Assembly (NCBI RefSeq): GCF_002502735.1 | Contig: NZ_DAQC01000001.1 | Location: forward strand, 799,229-863,228 | Length of the DNA stretch: 64,000 nt | DNA from: Methanoregula sp. UBA64 | Lineage (GTDB): Archaea > Halobacteriota > Methanomicrobia > Methanomicrobiales > Methanospirillaceae | Reading direction: 5' to 3' | Part shown: one piece after another, positions 1 through 9,022 of the stretch | How the letters are laid out: each line of letters starts with the position of its first letter | Position numbering within the stretch: the first letter of the stretch is position 1 | Notes under the pieces: generated by a model | What the model was told of the DNA's origin: nothing | Databases searched by the model: none | The model's input: the letters and a program-made list of their open reading frames with translations, nothing else | Translations under genes and position numbers: made by a program

Positions 1-19
1 CAGAAAAAGAGAGAGAGGA

Positions 20-574
20 TCAGTACTGGAATCCCTTGCCCGAGGGTGTTCCCCAGGGGTCCGAGGTGACTTCCTTTACCACGGCAGCAGCAAATGCCTT
101 TGCTGCCTGCGGGCCGTTTGCCGTAATGATCCGTCCGTCTTTTACCACCGGTTCATCGACAACGACAGCCCGTCCTTTCTTCATCTCAAAGACGGCAGTC
201 TGGCTGTTGTATACCGTTGCCTTCTTTCCTTTGAGGATACCAGCGTGGGCGAGCACGACCGGCGCAAGGCAGATCGCAGCAACGACCTTGTCGGTCTCAT
301 AAAAGAAACCCGCAAGGCGAACCAGGAGATCGTCGTCCCAGAGATGGATCTGGCTTCCGTTTCCGCCGATAATAATAAGGGCCTCGTAGTTTTTGGGGTC
401 GATCTCATCAAAAGACATAGTGGCGGTCACCTTCGCGCCGAGCATCCCGGTACAGGTGCCCGAACGTGTCGATGCAATATCAAAAGGGATCTGCGCCTGT
501 TTGAGCGCCGCCACCGGTTCTGCCAGTTCTTCGTCCCGGAACTTCTCGGGAGCGACTGCTAGTACGACCTTCAT
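20..574 (-). CDS. DJ-1/PfpI family protein
   Basis: A class I glutamine amidotransferase-like protein of about 184 residues in the DJ-1/PfpI superfamily. Seen: a Rossmann-like start (MKVVLAVAPEKFRDEEL) with the conserved early Glu, the glycine-rich IIIGGNGSQ segment and the nucleophile-elbow motif AAICLAP with its Cys. Known members act as proteases, glyoxalases or stress chaperones; which applies here cannot be told. The open frame extends 46 codons further upstream, but that part is Ser/Arg-rich and unlike the family, so I place the start at the ATG at 574. It stands alone, divergent from the next gene. Family assignment is firm, activity is not. Confidence 0.85.
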   Translation of the reverse strand: MKVVLAVAPEKFRDEELAEPVAALKQAQIPFDIASTRSGTCTGMLGAKVTATMSFDEIDPKNYEALIIIGGNGSQIHLWDDDLLVRLAGFFYETDKVVAAICLAPVVLAHAGILKGKKATVYNSQTAVFEMKKGRAVVVDEPVVKDGRIITANGPQAAKAFAAAVVKEVTSDPWGTPSGKGFQY

Positions 575-847
575 GGTACCCGAATTTTCCTGTAATGATA
601 TTTGAGGATTGTCTTTTTCTGGTGAATCCTCCTGCCGCGCATTCCGGGATCTCCTCATTAAGTCTGCGGCGGATAAGAAGAGGGAGGGTGAACTGGAGCG
701 CGTCGCCGTCAAACGAGCGGACTGTATATGCGGTTACTCCCGGACGGCCCCGGGCAGTATCGACAGCCCTCCGGTCACCTCAGGAAAGGGAGAGCAGCGC
801 TGCACAAAAAGAATCCAGCCCGCAACGCTCCATGATCCTGCATTCTC

Positions 848-2398
848 ATGCTGACCGTAAAAAACCCGGCGGATGGATCGCGGTACAGTCTGCAAGTGTT
901 TATCCGCGATTCCCGCCAACAGGTAAGGGCGAAAATACCCATGGCGGCCCCCCAGTTCCTTCCGATACCAAAAAATATCCATGCACTTGCCTGCGAGACT
1001 ATCAACCGTCGGGTAGCCCGGCTCCCGTTCCCCCGCGAGGGGGTGGAGATAACCCCGGAGCTGGTCGCGGTTGCCATGGAGTGCCTCAACGCCGAGGTTC
1101 TCCGGACACTTCCCCTTAAGACCCTGGAAAAAGGGGACCGCACAGTACCGGGGCTTGGCGAGTGCCTCTCGGGAAGACTCGGCGGGAACCAGAGCGCAGT
1201 AGCTGCCGCGATCGCCGATGTCCTTTCCACCGCCGGCCTTACCGAACCGGCAGAAATGATCGATACAAAAACCCGCACCCAGATGCGGGGGATCCGGCTG
1301 ATCTCCGCATGGACCTGGCATATCGGATCGGGGGACGTGGGATCTGCCGTAAGCCCGGGAACCTCCGGCGGTGCGGGAGATGCATGGCTTGCCCGGTGCC
1401 CGGTCTGCCGGACCGGCATCCTCAACCGGGTTACCGGGAAACGGCTCTTTGGGATCCCCCCGACAGACTATTATCTTGACTGTTCCCACTGCGGCGCCAA
1501 GTTTGTGCCGGAGAAAGACCGGTTCCGGCTTGTCTCGATCGCCCATATCTCCGATCCCCGCTGGCGCCAGCACCTGAATTCTGCAAAATCGGCGGACGAC
1601 TGGGCGGCACTTGCACGCATGGAACAGGAGGGAAAACCCGCCTCGTCTTCCCGTGTGCGGGTCACCGGGTACCGGCTTAAAGCGCCCAGGCCCGAGGCTC
1701 CGCCCGTTACGGCCCCGGTGCATCGGCCGGCACGCCCGGCCCGTGAGATAGAAGGTATCCCGGCATCGTTTTCTGCGCTCCGCGACGGGACGCTTGCCGT
1801 TCCCGGGGAGACAAAGACCCTGTACTTCCGGCCCGTTGCACTGCAGTTCCTCAAAGGCCTGCGCCATGATCTCTTTACCCAGTCGAAACGGACCGTAAAA
1901 GAAGCACTTGGGCAGCCGGCGTTTTCCTCCCTTGTTCAGGAATGCGGGCAGGATCTCTCAAAATACCAGGACAGCCGGCTCGGCCAGGTCATGGCAGACT
2001 TCCGGCTGCGGAGCAACATGGTGTACCGGCGTTTCCTGAATGCCTATGGCGAAGAGGATTTTTCCTCGTTCTGCCTGCAGGACGAGGAGACCGGGCATGC
2101 ACAGGGAATCCTGATGATCTATGCAAAAGGCAGGATCTGCCATATCGAAGGCTGCCATACCGGTTTTTCCGAACTGATCGAGCGGCGATTCGGCGCCCTC
2201 ATGTCGGATGCCTGTTACCGTGACGGCGATGAAACTGCATGCCGGATAAACAGCATTGTCACTACATGCCGGCCCGCCCCGGTCATCTATATCCACGCGG
2301 TTTCCAATGATACCGGGATCGATGCGATGGTTGCCGCCCTGACTGCGCGGTACCTTTCTGCCGATCCTAAACCACGGGAGACATCGGTTGTCCCGTAA
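848..2398 (+). CDS. Uncharacterised protein with central zinc ribbon
   Basis: A 516-residue protein that I do not recognise. Seen: a four-Cys zinc-ribbon-like element (C184-x2-C187 ... C212-x2-C215), an Ala/Pro/Arg-rich linker around residues 265-300, and a compact C-terminal part (about 320-505) with several Cys and Trp-poor alpha/beta sequence. There is no signal peptide or membrane segment, so it is probably cytoplasmic. Its end lies 89 nt before the next zinc-ribbon gene, which may be separately transcribed. A second in-frame ATG at 941 is an alternative start; neither has a strong ribosome-binding site. Codon use favours this strand over the long overlapping frame on the other strand. 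Confidence 0.6.
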   Translation: MLTVKNPADGSRYSLQVFIRDSRQQVRAKIPMAAPQFLPIPKNIHALACETINRRVARLPFPREGVEITPELVAVAMECLNAEVLRTLPLKTLEKGDRTVPGLGECLSGRLGGNQSAVAAAIADVLSTAGLTEPAEMIDTKTRTQMRGIRLISAWTWHIGSGDVGSAVSPGTSGGAGDAWLARCPVCRTGILNRVTGKRLFGIPPTDYYLDCSHCGAKFVPEKDRFRLVSIAHISDPRWRQHLNSAKSADDWAALARMEQEGKPASSSRVRVTGYRLKAPRPEAPPVTAPVHRPARPAREIEGIPASFSALRDGTLAVPGETKTLYFRPVALQFLKGLRHDLFTQSKRTVKEALGQPAFSSLVQECGQDLSKYQDSRLGQVMADFRLRSNMVYRRFLNAYGEEDFSSFCLQDEETGHAQGILMIYAKGRICHIEGCHTGFSELIERRFGALMSDACYRDGDETACRINSIVTTCRPAPVIYIHAVSNDTGIDAMVAALTARYLSADPKPRETSVVP

Positions 2399-2487
2399 TT
2401 AACAAAAACAGGTAACAGAGCATTTTTCATATCATAAGAAAACATTATACTTATCTACTCTGGGTAGCGGGTAAGGGAGAAGATCTG

Positions 2488-3867
2488 ATGAAAAAGTGTC
2501 CGCACTGCGGGATGAATATCCGGGATAATGTCGAGGTCTGCGGATACTGCGGGGGCGAGATCCCGACAGGCACCCCGGCGCGGTCGGCAGCCGGCCGGCC
2601 GGCCCAGGCCCCGCAGCGCAATATCCCCCAAAAGCAGGCGCCAAAGCGGGAACAGGAAAAACCCGCCGGTGAACCGGATGGCGAGGAAGAGGAAGATGGC
2701 GGACTCTCGCGTGTGCTCCAGTCCGGGGAGCAGATCCTGATTGGTTCATTAAACGTCTCGGTAAAAAAGTTCGCTTTTCATGCCTATCTCACGAACCAGC
2801 GGATCTTTTTGATCGACTCCCAGGAAAAGAAGATCCGGGTCACCGCAAAAGACGTTCCCCGCCCCACCATTGCCGACAGCACCATTGAGTATTCCGAAAA
2901 TTCCGACCCGGTGCTTGTCCTTTCCGTGAAATCGGCCGATGACGAGGATATCAAGACCATGAAACTGGTCTTTACCCAGGACGGTACCGACCGGTCGGCA
3001 GAGGTCGAGGACTGGGTTGCGCTCCTGCACGAGGAGACCAGAGGCAAGAAACCGCGCCGGGCAACCCCGCCACCCGCAAGGGAAGAGCCTGCCGAAGAAC
3101 CTCTTGTTGAAGAGGAGCAGGAAGAGGAACCGGAAGATTTGCCGCCGGTCCGCCCGGCAAAGCCGGCAGTACGCCACGAGGAACTCCGCCCGACCCACAA
3201 GCCCCTCAAGGAGCATGAGCGCCAGCCCCCGGTAAAGCGCCTGATGCCGATTGTCCGGGAGCCCGAAGAACCAGAAGTTGTGCCCCAGCACCGGAAGGTG
3301 CAGGTGCGGACAGTTGGCGAACAGCAGCAGCACCCGGTACGATCCGATACCCTGCTCATAAAAAAACCGGAGGTACATACCGCAGTCCGTTCGGCCATGA
3401 ATAACCCGGTCCAGCCAATGCGGCAGACCACCATCCGCCCAATCCGGAGCACCTCTGTCGAGCCAATCCGCCGCCCCATTCCTGAACCGGAGCCTCTCGC
3501 CGAGATACCACCGGTCGAGATGCCAACCATCCGCCGGCAGGTTATGCCGCCGGAGGAATCTGCCGAGAACCCGCAGTTCTGTTATAACTGCGGGAAGAAA
3601 CTCCCGGCAGAGGCAAATTTCTGCCCGGGATGCGGGACGAAACTGGGGCGTGCAAAGGCCGAAACAACGGCAGCCCGGCACGCCAAAACCCTTCCCCGGC
3701 CGGCTCCTGCCGCTGCGGCAACGACTGCGCCGCACCTGAAAAAGCTCCCGCGTATCGAGGAAGTCCACGAAGATGACGAGGATGTGGAACCGCCCCGCAG
3801 GCCCCCGGTAAAGCGGACCCCTAAGGGGAGCGATATGACGATCCTCCAGAAGTTCCTCCGGCGTTAG
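2488..3867 (+). CDS. Double zinc-ribbon protein with PH-like domain
   Basis: A 459-residue protein, function unknown. Order of parts: N-terminal zinc ribbon (CPHCGMNIRDNVEVCGYCG); a PH-like domain, about residues 70-185, beginning GEQILIGSLNVSVKK and including YLTNQRIFLID; a long Pro/Glu/Arg-rich disordered stretch (about 190-350); then a second zinc ribbon (CYNCGKKLPAEANFCPGCG) near residue 370 and a basic tail. No membrane segment is seen. The PH-like module recurs in the gene at 47183, which carries it with a membrane anchor. Such zinc-ribbon plus PH-like proteins are widespread and uncharacterised in methanogens. The ATG at 2488 is preceded by GGGAGAAG. Terminated by a hairpin and T-run just downstream. 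Confidence 0.7.
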   Translation: MKKCPHCGMNIRDNVEVCGYCGGEIPTGTPARSAAGRPAQAPQRNIPQKQAPKREQEKPAGEPDGEEEEDGGLSRVLQSGEQILIGSLNVSVKKFAFHAYLTNQRIFLIDSQEKKIRVTAKDVPRPTIADSTIEYSENSDPVLVLSVKSADDEDIKTMKLVFTQDGTDRSAEVEDWVALLHEETRGKKPRRATPPPAREEPAEEPLVEEEQEEEPEDLPPVRPAKPAVRHEELRPTHKPLKEHERQPPVKRLMPIVREPEEPEVVPQHRKVQVRTVGEQQQHPVRSDTLLIKKPEVHTAVRSAMNNPVQPMRQTTIRPIRSTSVEPIRRPIPEPEPLAEIPPVEMPTIRRQVMPPEESAENPQFCYNCGKKLPAEANFCPGCGTKLGRAKAETTAARHAKTLPRPAPAAAATTAPHLKKLPRIEEVHEDDEDVEPPRRPPVKRTPKGSDMTILQKFLRR

Positions 3868-3875
3868 AGCCCATC

Positions 3876-3892
3876 CCCTTAAGGGTTTTTTA
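3876..3892 (+). terminator. Palindrome plus T-run terminator
   Basis: CCCTTAAGGG palindrome immediately followed by six T residues, nine bases after the stop codon of the zinc-ribbon/PH-like gene. Confidence 0.55.
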
Positions 3893-3938
3893 TTACTCCC
3901 GGGAATATTTCTTCCGCATCTCTTGCCTAAGAAGAAAT

Positions 3939-3948
3939 GGTTATATGA
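3939..3948 (+). promoter_or_regulatory. TATA box of S-adenosylmethionine synthetase gene
   Basis: GGTTATATGA lies about 55 bases before the start codon. An archaeal start of transcription 25-28 bases downstream (near 3973) would give a leader of about 30 bases that includes the GAGG site before the ATG. Confidence 0.45.
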
Positions 3949-4001
3949 ATCACCGTCTCTTTTAATAGTACGATTACGGAGTAAACCCGAGGAAATAGTA
4001 A

Positions 4002-5204
4002 ATGAAGCGAAATATCCAGATCGAAGCATTAAACCAGATCCCGTTGGAAAAGCAGCAGATCGAACTTGTCGAACGCAAATGCCTTGGGCACCCCGACAGC
4101 ATTGCTGACGGTATCGCGGAGTCTATCTCCCGGGCCCTCTGCAAGACCTATCTCGATCACTTCGGTGTCGTCCTCCACCACAACACCGACCAGGGCGAGG
4201 TCGTTGCGGGCGAGTCCTGCCCGAAGTTCGGCGGCGGCAAGATGATCCGGCCTATCTACATTCTCCTTGACGGCCGGGCCACCAAGCAGTTTGACGGCGT
4301 CACCCTCCCCACCGATGCAGTTGCCGTTGAGGCAGCACACGAGTACCTCCACTCGATCCTGCCCGAGCTCAACCTCCAGCGCGATGTCATCATCGACAGC
4401 AGGCTCGGAACAGGTTCCACCGATCTTCGGGATGTCTTCAAGCCCAAGACCGGCAAGGTTCCGCGGGCAAACGATACCTCGTTCGGGGTCGGCCATGCCC
4501 CGTTCTCCGATGTGGAGACCATTATCCGGAACAGCGCCGGCTATATCGATACCAAACTCCGTAAGAAATACCCGGCAATCGGCCAGGACATCAAGATCAT
4601 GGGCCTGCGGAACGGCAACACCATCACGCTCACCGTAGCCTGTGCCATTGTCGACAAGTACTGTGCGGACATCAAGGAATACCAGGAATACATGGTCCTC
4701 TTAAACGAGGAGATCACCAAAGTCGCAAAGAAGAGCACCTCGCGCAAGGTTATCGTCGAAGTCAACACCGCCGACGATATCAAGAACAAGAGTGTTTTCC
4801 TGACGGTCACCGGCACCTCGGCCGAGATGGGCGACGACGGTTCTGTAGGCCGGGGCAACCGCTGCAACGGGCTCATCACCCCCAACCGCCCGATGAGTAT
4901 GGAAGCCACAAGCGGCAAGAATCCGATCAACCACATCGGTAAGATCTACAACCTCCTCTCCACCCAGATAGCCCAGGAAACGGTCAAAGAAGTCTCCGGT
5001 GTCGAAGAGATGTACGTCCGGCTCCTCTCCCAGATAGGTAAGCCGATCGACCAGCCGCTCATGGCAAGCATCCAGGTGCTCCCGAAGAAAGGCACCACCT
5101 TAAAGGAGATCAACGGAGAAGTCCTCGAGATCGTTGACAAAAACCTTGCAAATGTAACAAGCATCACGGAGAAGGTAATCCGTGGCGAACTCAAGACCTT
5201 CTAA
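4002..5204 (+). CDS. mat: S-adenosylmethionine synthetase, archaeal type
   Basis: Makes S-adenosylmethionine from ATP and methionine in the cytoplasm; the product feeds methylation and methanogen cofactor synthesis. The 400-residue length and sequence fit the archaeal AdoMet synthetase family, which is only distantly related to bacterial MetK: LVERKCLGHPDSIADGIAES near the start, HHNTDQGEVVAGES, the GTGSTDLRDVF loop, and GDDGSVGRGNRCNG. GAGG precedes the ATG by 9 nt. The hisG reading frame starts inside its 3' end (23-nt overlap), so the two are probably co-transcribed. No anomalies. Confidence 0.97.
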   Translation: MKRNIQIEALNQIPLEKQQIELVERKCLGHPDSIADGIAESISRALCKTYLDHFGVVLHHNTDQGEVVAGESCPKFGGGKMIRPIYILLDGRATKQFDGVTLPTDAVAVEAAHEYLHSILPELNLQRDVIIDSRLGTGSTDLRDVFKPKTGKVPRANDTSFGVGHAPFSDVETIIRNSAGYIDTKLRKKYPAIGQDIKIMGLRNGNTITLTVACAIVDKYCADIKEYQEYMVLLNEEITKVAKKSTSRKVIVEVNTADDIKNKSVFLTVTGTSAEMGDDGSVGRGNRCNGLITPNRPMSMEATSGKNPINHIGKIYNLLSTQIAQETVKEVSGVEEMYVRLLSQIGKPIDQPLMASIQVLPKKGTTLKEINGEVLEIVDKNLANVTSITEKVIRGELKTF

Positions 5205-6126
5205 CCCCAAAAAAGGCACCAGGAAGAATACTCCTGCACCGGCAGGAGACCCCGCTTCTTTTTCCGGCGTGATCCGGCTTGCGATCCCCAATAAAGGCAG
5301 GATTGCAGCGCCGATCACCGACCTCATGGAAAAAAGCGGTCTCCACCTGCAGGACACCGCTGAGCGCAAGCTCATTGCCCGGACGCTCGACCCCCACGTA
5401 GAGATCCTCTTTGCCCGGCCCATCGATATCCCCGAGTACGTGGCAACGGGAGCAGCAGATCTCGGGATCACCGGCCACGATATGGTCTGCGAGCGGGAGT
5501 CCGATGTCGAAGAGCTTCTCGACCTCCAGTTCGGAAAGGCAAAGCTCGTTCTCGCGGTTCGCGAGGACTCTCCCGTAACGAGCATCAAGCAGCTCAAAGG
5601 CGCAAAGATCGCTACAGAGTTTCCCACCATCACGAAAAAATACTTTGCAGAGCGCCACGTGCCGGTGACCATCGTCATTGTGGGCGGGGCCTGCGAGGCC
5701 ACGCCCCATCTCGGGATTGCCGATGCCATTGTCGATCTTTCGAGCTCGGGAAACACCTTAAAGACCAACCGGCTCCGGGTTATTGACGAAGTTCTTGTCA
5801 CCTCGACCCACCTGATTGCAAACCGCAGGGCGCTTGCAGCAAAGCGCGACAAGATCGACGAGATCCACCTGGCCCTCGAGAGCGTGATCCGGGCCCGCGG
5901 CCAGTGCTACCTGATGATGAACGTCAAACGGGCGGCACTTGAGAAGGTGAAAAGCGTCCTGCCCGGCCTTTCGGGTCCGACCGTGATGGACGTTGCATCC
6001 ACCGAGGACATGGTGGCGGTCCACGCAGTGGTCAACGAGGAACGCGTCTACACGCTGATCAATGCGTTGAAGCGTGCCGGTGCCCGCGATATCCTCGTGA
6101 TGTCGATCGAACGGATGATCCGCTAG
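5182..6126 (+). CDS. hisG: ATP phosphoribosyltransferase, long form
   Basis: First step of histidine synthesis: joins ATP and PRPP to give phosphoribosyl-ATP. The length (314 residues) and the C-terminal ACT-like regulatory part (VMDVASTEDMVAVHAVVNEE) show the long HisG form that works without HisZ and is feedback-inhibited by histidine. Catalytic core begins IRLAIPNKGRI; the PRPP-binding segment is near EATPHLGIADAIVDLSSSG. I use the GTG at 5182, which has GGAG ten bases upstream within the preceding gene and gives a 29-residue basic N-terminal extension; a GTG at 5269 would give the usual family start. Followed by hisA after four bases. Confidence 0.95.
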   Translation: MANSRPSNPKKGTRKNTPAPAGDPASFSGVIRLAIPNKGRIAAPITDLMEKSGLHLQDTAERKLIARTLDPHVEILFARPIDIPEYVATGAADLGITGHDMVCERESDVEELLDLQFGKAKLVLAVREDSPVTSIKQLKGAKIATEFPTITKKYFAERHVPVTIVIVGGACEATPHLGIADAIVDLSSSGNTLKTNRLRVIDEVLVTSTHLIANRRALAAKRDKIDEIHLALESVIRARGQCYLMMNVKRAALEKVKSVLPGLSGPTVMDVASTEDMVAVHAVVNEERVYTLINALKRAGARDILVMSIERMIR

Positions 6127-6130
6127 AGCC

Positions 6131-6841
6131 ATGAGAATCTTTCCTGCCGTGGACATCCTTGGCGGACGGTGCGTCCAGCTCGTGCAGGGGAAGCGCGAGA
6201 CCGCGACCGCGTACGGCGACCCGCTCTCCTGCGCACGGCGCTGGCTCGACGCCGGTGCCGAAGCGCTCCATGTGGTCAATCTCGACGGGGCATTCGGGGA
6301 ATCTGCGAAAAATGCCGAACTGATCCGGTCCCTCGTTAAAGAGACCGGTGTCGAGATCGAGCTTGGCGGCGGCATCCGCTCGGTCGGCGATGCCCGCCGC
6401 TGGCTCGATACCGGCGTCTCCCGCATTATCCTCTCCACCTTTGCGGTAAAAGAGCCGGAGAGCATCCAGACGCTTTCGCATGAGTTCGGGAGCGACCGGG
6501 TGATGGCCGGCGTCGATGCTAAGGGGGGGCAGGTGGCGATTCACGGCTGGCAGGAGGCTGCCGGCGATTATATCGGCTGGGCGCAGAGGTTCGAGACCCT
6601 CGGCGCCGGGTACCTTCTCTATACGAACGTGGATGTCGAAGGGCTCCAGAACGGAATTGCCGCCGGCCCGGTAAAAAAACTCATCGGGAGTGTTAAAATC
6701 CCGGTGGTGGTTGCCGGCGGGGTCTCGGCCCGAACGGACGTAGCAGCCCTGAGGGATGCAGGGGCGTACGGGGCGGTGCTCGGATCGGCGCTGTACAGCG
6801 GAAAGATTAACCTTTCAGAGGCACTAGAGGAATCTCGATGA
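6131..6841 (+). CDS. hisA: ProFAR isomerase
   Basis: Fourth step of histidine synthesis: Amadori isomerisation of ProFAR to PRFAR. A TIM-barrel protein of 236 residues with the HisA start MRIFPAVDILGGRCVQL (catalytic Asp in AVD), the ELGGGIRS phosphate-binding loop, the second Asp in YTNVDVEG, and the C-terminal VVAGGVSA loop. Lies between hisG and hisB; its stop codon overlaps the hisB start by 4 nt (ATGA), so translation is likely coupled. Confidence 0.96.
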   Translation: MRIFPAVDILGGRCVQLVQGKRETATAYGDPLSCARRWLDAGAEALHVVNLDGAFGESAKNAELIRSLVKETGVEIELGGGIRSVGDARRWLDTGVSRIILSTFAVKEPESIQTLSHEFGSDRVMAGVDAKGGQVAIHGWQEAAGDYIGWAQRFETLGAGYLLYTNVDVEGLQNGIAAGPVKKLIGSVKIPVVVAGGVSARTDVAALRDAGAYGAVLGSALYSGKINLSEALEESR

Positions 6842-7419
6842 GAAAAGTTACCATTTCGCGGGAGACAAAAGAGACCGCGATCACCCTCACCTTTAACCCA
6901 GACGGGACCGGGAAGGTCTCGGTCGAGACCGGCATCCCGTTCTTCGACCACATGCTCACCGGCATGGCAAAACACGGCGGCTTTGATCTTTCCTGCACGG
7001 CAAAGGGCGACCTTTCCGTGGACTGCCACCATACGATCGAGGACGTGGGGATCGTGATTGGCGAGGCGGTCAAAAAGGCAATCGGCGACGGGAAGGGTAT
7101 CACGCGCTTTGGCCACGCCATCATCCCCATGGACGAGTCTCTTGCGCAGGCGGCCCTCGACTGCGGCGGCCGGGGGTATCTCGTCTATACCGGGACGTTC
7201 GGGAATAAGACGCTCGGGAATATCCCCTCCGATCTTTTCGAGCATTTCTTCTACTCCCTCTGCATGCACGCCGGGATCACGGCGCATATCACGTTTGCCG
7301 GGAAGAACGACCACCACCAGTGCGAGGCGGCCTTCAAGGCGTTCGGGATTGCGCTCGGTAATGCCTTAAGAAAATCCGGCAGGTCAAAGGGCGTCCCGAG
7401 CACAAAGGGGACGTTTTAG
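6838..7419 (+). CDS. hisB: Imidazoleglycerol-phosphate dehydratase
   Basis: Dehydrates imidazoleglycerol phosphate to imidazoleacetol phosphate in histidine synthesis. It is the monofunctional 193-residue form, without the phosphatase part fused in enterobacteria. The two metal-binding repeats are visible: FFDHMLTGMAKHG with DCHHTIEDVGI, and the later FEHFFYSLCMHAGI with NDHHQCEAAFKAF. It overlaps hisA by four bases. Other his genes are not in this window, so the pathway is split over the chromosome. Confidence 0.97.
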   Translation: MRKVTISRETKETAITLTFNPDGTGKVSVETGIPFFDHMLTGMAKHGGFDLSCTAKGDLSVDCHHTIEDVGIVIGEAVKKAIGDGKGITRFGHAIIPMDESLAQAALDCGGRGYLVYTGTFGNKTLGNIPSDLFEHFFYSLCMHAGITAHITFAGKNDHHQCEAAFKAFGIALGNALRKSGRSKGVPSTKGTF

Positions 7420-7449
7420 GCCCGCCGTTCTATTTTTGACGGTTTCCAG

Positions 7450-7749
7450 GTGATTGATACGGGTGTCTTCCGGTACGACAGTAAATATGCGGCGCCGACA
7501 AAGGAGCAGCGCGAACGGTACATGAAAGGGGAGTACGAGGAGCACTGCATCGGGCCGGAGAACGAGATCATGGTGATCGTGTACGACGAAGCAGCGTATC
7601 TCAAGGATGAAACGGACGGCTCCCGGATCCTCTTTACCGGGGCAAAGGACAAGGGAAAAGTGTACGACGAGATCTCGAGAATCCTGTCTGAGCATGCTGC
7701 AAAAGAGAATAGCAGCAGCGAATTTGTGACCGGGCGCGGGATCGATTGA
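7450..7749 (+). CDS. Small acidic protein of unknown function
   Basis: A 99-residue acidic soluble protein, unrecognised, with GTG start 30 nt after hisB. It is rich in Glu, Lys and Tyr (KEQRERYMKGEYEEH), with a probable alpha/beta core (NEIMVIVYDEAAYL) and no Cys or membrane segment. Same strand and close spacing suggest it is read with the his genes. Coding status rests on codon bias, length and position; the GTG has only a weak ribosome-binding site. A T-rich stretch (about 7783-7800) follows and may end transcription. Confidence 0.6.
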   Translation: MIDTGVFRYDSKYAAPTKEQRERYMKGEYEEHCIGPENEIMVIVYDEAAYLKDETDGSRILFTGAKDKGKVYDEISRILSEHAAKENSSSEFVTGRGID

Positions 7750-7863
7750 CGTTCCCCGGTTTTACTTTCCCTTTTTCATCACGTTTTTTTGTTTTTAGAT
7801 AATCTCCTGCAAACGGAGACGGGCATTGATCCCGGAATATCCGTAAGAGAAGAAAAAGAGGAT

Positions 7864-8070
7864 TTAGTTGGACTTGGACGCAAGGTCCACGTCTTCCTTC
7901 TTGATGGTCTTCCTGCCTGCGTGCTCTGCGAGCTTGTTGGCTTCCTTGGTGAGCTGGGCAATGTACTTCTCTGCCTTGATCACAAGTGCCTCGGCTGCAT
8001 CGCTTCCTACTCTTTCGGCTCCGTTCTTCTTTGCAATCCGTACAACAGCGGCGATTGGTAAATCTGCCAT
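7864..8070 (-). CDS. Archaeal histone
   Basis: A 68-residue histone-fold protein that wraps DNA as dimers and longer polymers. The sequence has the archaeal histone pattern: MADLPIAAVVRIAKKNGAERVG, the central helix SDAAEALVIKAEKYIAQL, and the C-terminal RKTIKKEDVDLA. The open frame runs 11 codons further upstream, but the ATG at 8070 has GAGGT eight bases before it and gives the standard family start. Single-gene unit. A TTTTTATAG element at 8104-8112 on this strand is a possible TATA box, although its spacing would put the transcript start very close to the ribosome-binding site. Confidence 0.95.
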   Translation of the reverse strand: MADLPIAAVVRIAKKNGAERVGSDAAEALVIKAEKYIAQLTKEANKLAEHAGRKTIKKEDVDLASKSN

Positions 8071-8266
8071 TTTACATACCTCAAAAAGAAAGTCTCCTGT
8101 CACCTATAAAAACTTTCTGTGAAAATACCGCATATTGCGCACCAAAACGATTTTGGAAGCCATGCAGAAGCGTATAGGGAAAACGCGCTTTGGAATTGCG
8201 CAGAATATTTTTTAACCCGTTATATCAGGTTGTTCTGAAAAAAGAGGCCCGTAAACGGGCGAAAAT

Positions 8267-9022
8267 TTATTCCAACAATGCTGCTGCGAGCAATAGCGCA
8301 TTGGCGTAATCCGGTTGGGCGCGCGAGGTATCCACAAATATTCTATCGATATTTACGACCGGCGCCCCATGTCCGTGCCCGGCTCCCAGAAAGGCGAGCG
8401 TCCGGAAGACCAGGTTCCCGGAGATCCCGTCGGGTGCGATGATAAGCCCGCAGCTCTGTACCGCATCTTCGATCAGGATCTCGCAGTGCACGGCATTTCC
8501 CAGTTTTGAGACAAGTTCTGCGTCTGCCATGCTCCGGTCCACAACCGGGTGGCGCCCGATATCGCCCAGCCGTCCGCCCGAGAGTATCCCCACCTTGTCC
8601 GGAAGGCCGAATTTCTTTGCAATCGCCCGGCCTTTTGCGATAAGGTCGAGTTTGTCAGCCACGGTCCATCCCTCGTCGATCCCAACCGGGGCAAAGAGGA
8701 ACTTTTTTCCCCCCGCAGTCTCCAGAAGGGCAATGCGTTCGAGGTGGTCGACCCCGGCGCTGCGTTTTAATGCCGCAAGGGTCGCGTTTGCGGGGAGCGT
8801 TCCCCGGATCGCGGCGCCAATGCTGCCGTCCATGAGATCGGAAACGAGCGCTTTTTCCGGCGCGGGACTCTCGCGGAGGGTAACCCCGGGGTGACCGGGC
8901 GGTACCCGTACCGTCCCGGGCCGGCAATAGCAGGCAATGTCACAGGGCAGATTGACCCGGCAGGCACTCGCGATCACCCGATCTGCGTCCTCTGCTGCTC
9001 CGATCCCTATCGTTACCATCAT
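8267..9022 (-). CDS. Methanogenesis marker protein 4 (MtxX-like)
   Basis: A 251-residue protein of the methanogen-restricted marker 4/MtxX family, which resembles phosphate acyltransferases; its reaction is not established. Seen: MVTIGIGAAEDADRVIASA at the start, AAIRGTLPANATLAAL, the segment VGILSGGRLGDIGRHP, and the C-terminal PDGISGNLVFRTLAFLGAG with Gly-rich turns. Its start overlaps the stop of marker gene 2 by four bases (ATGA), so the two are an operon. Family naming is by memory of the conserved segments. Confidence 0.8.
   Translation of the reverse strand: MMVTIGIGAAEDADRVIASACRVNLPCDIACYCRPGTVRVPPGHPGVTLRESPAPEKALVSDLMDGSIGAAIRGTLPANATLAALKRSAGVDHLERIALLETAGGKKFLFAPVGIDEGWTVADKLDLIAKGRAIAKKFGLPDKVGILSGGRLGDIGRHPVVDRSMADAELVSKLGNAVHCEILIEDAVQSCGLIIAPDGISGNLVFRTLAFLGAGHGHGAPVVNIDRIFVDTSRAQPDYANALLLAAALLE

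Noticed and set aside
734..1867. 377-codon frame opposite the gene at 848
   Set aside because: Rich in Cys, Arg, Gly and Pro as expected for the antisense of GC-rich coding DNA; the plus-strand protein has a coherent zinc ribbon.
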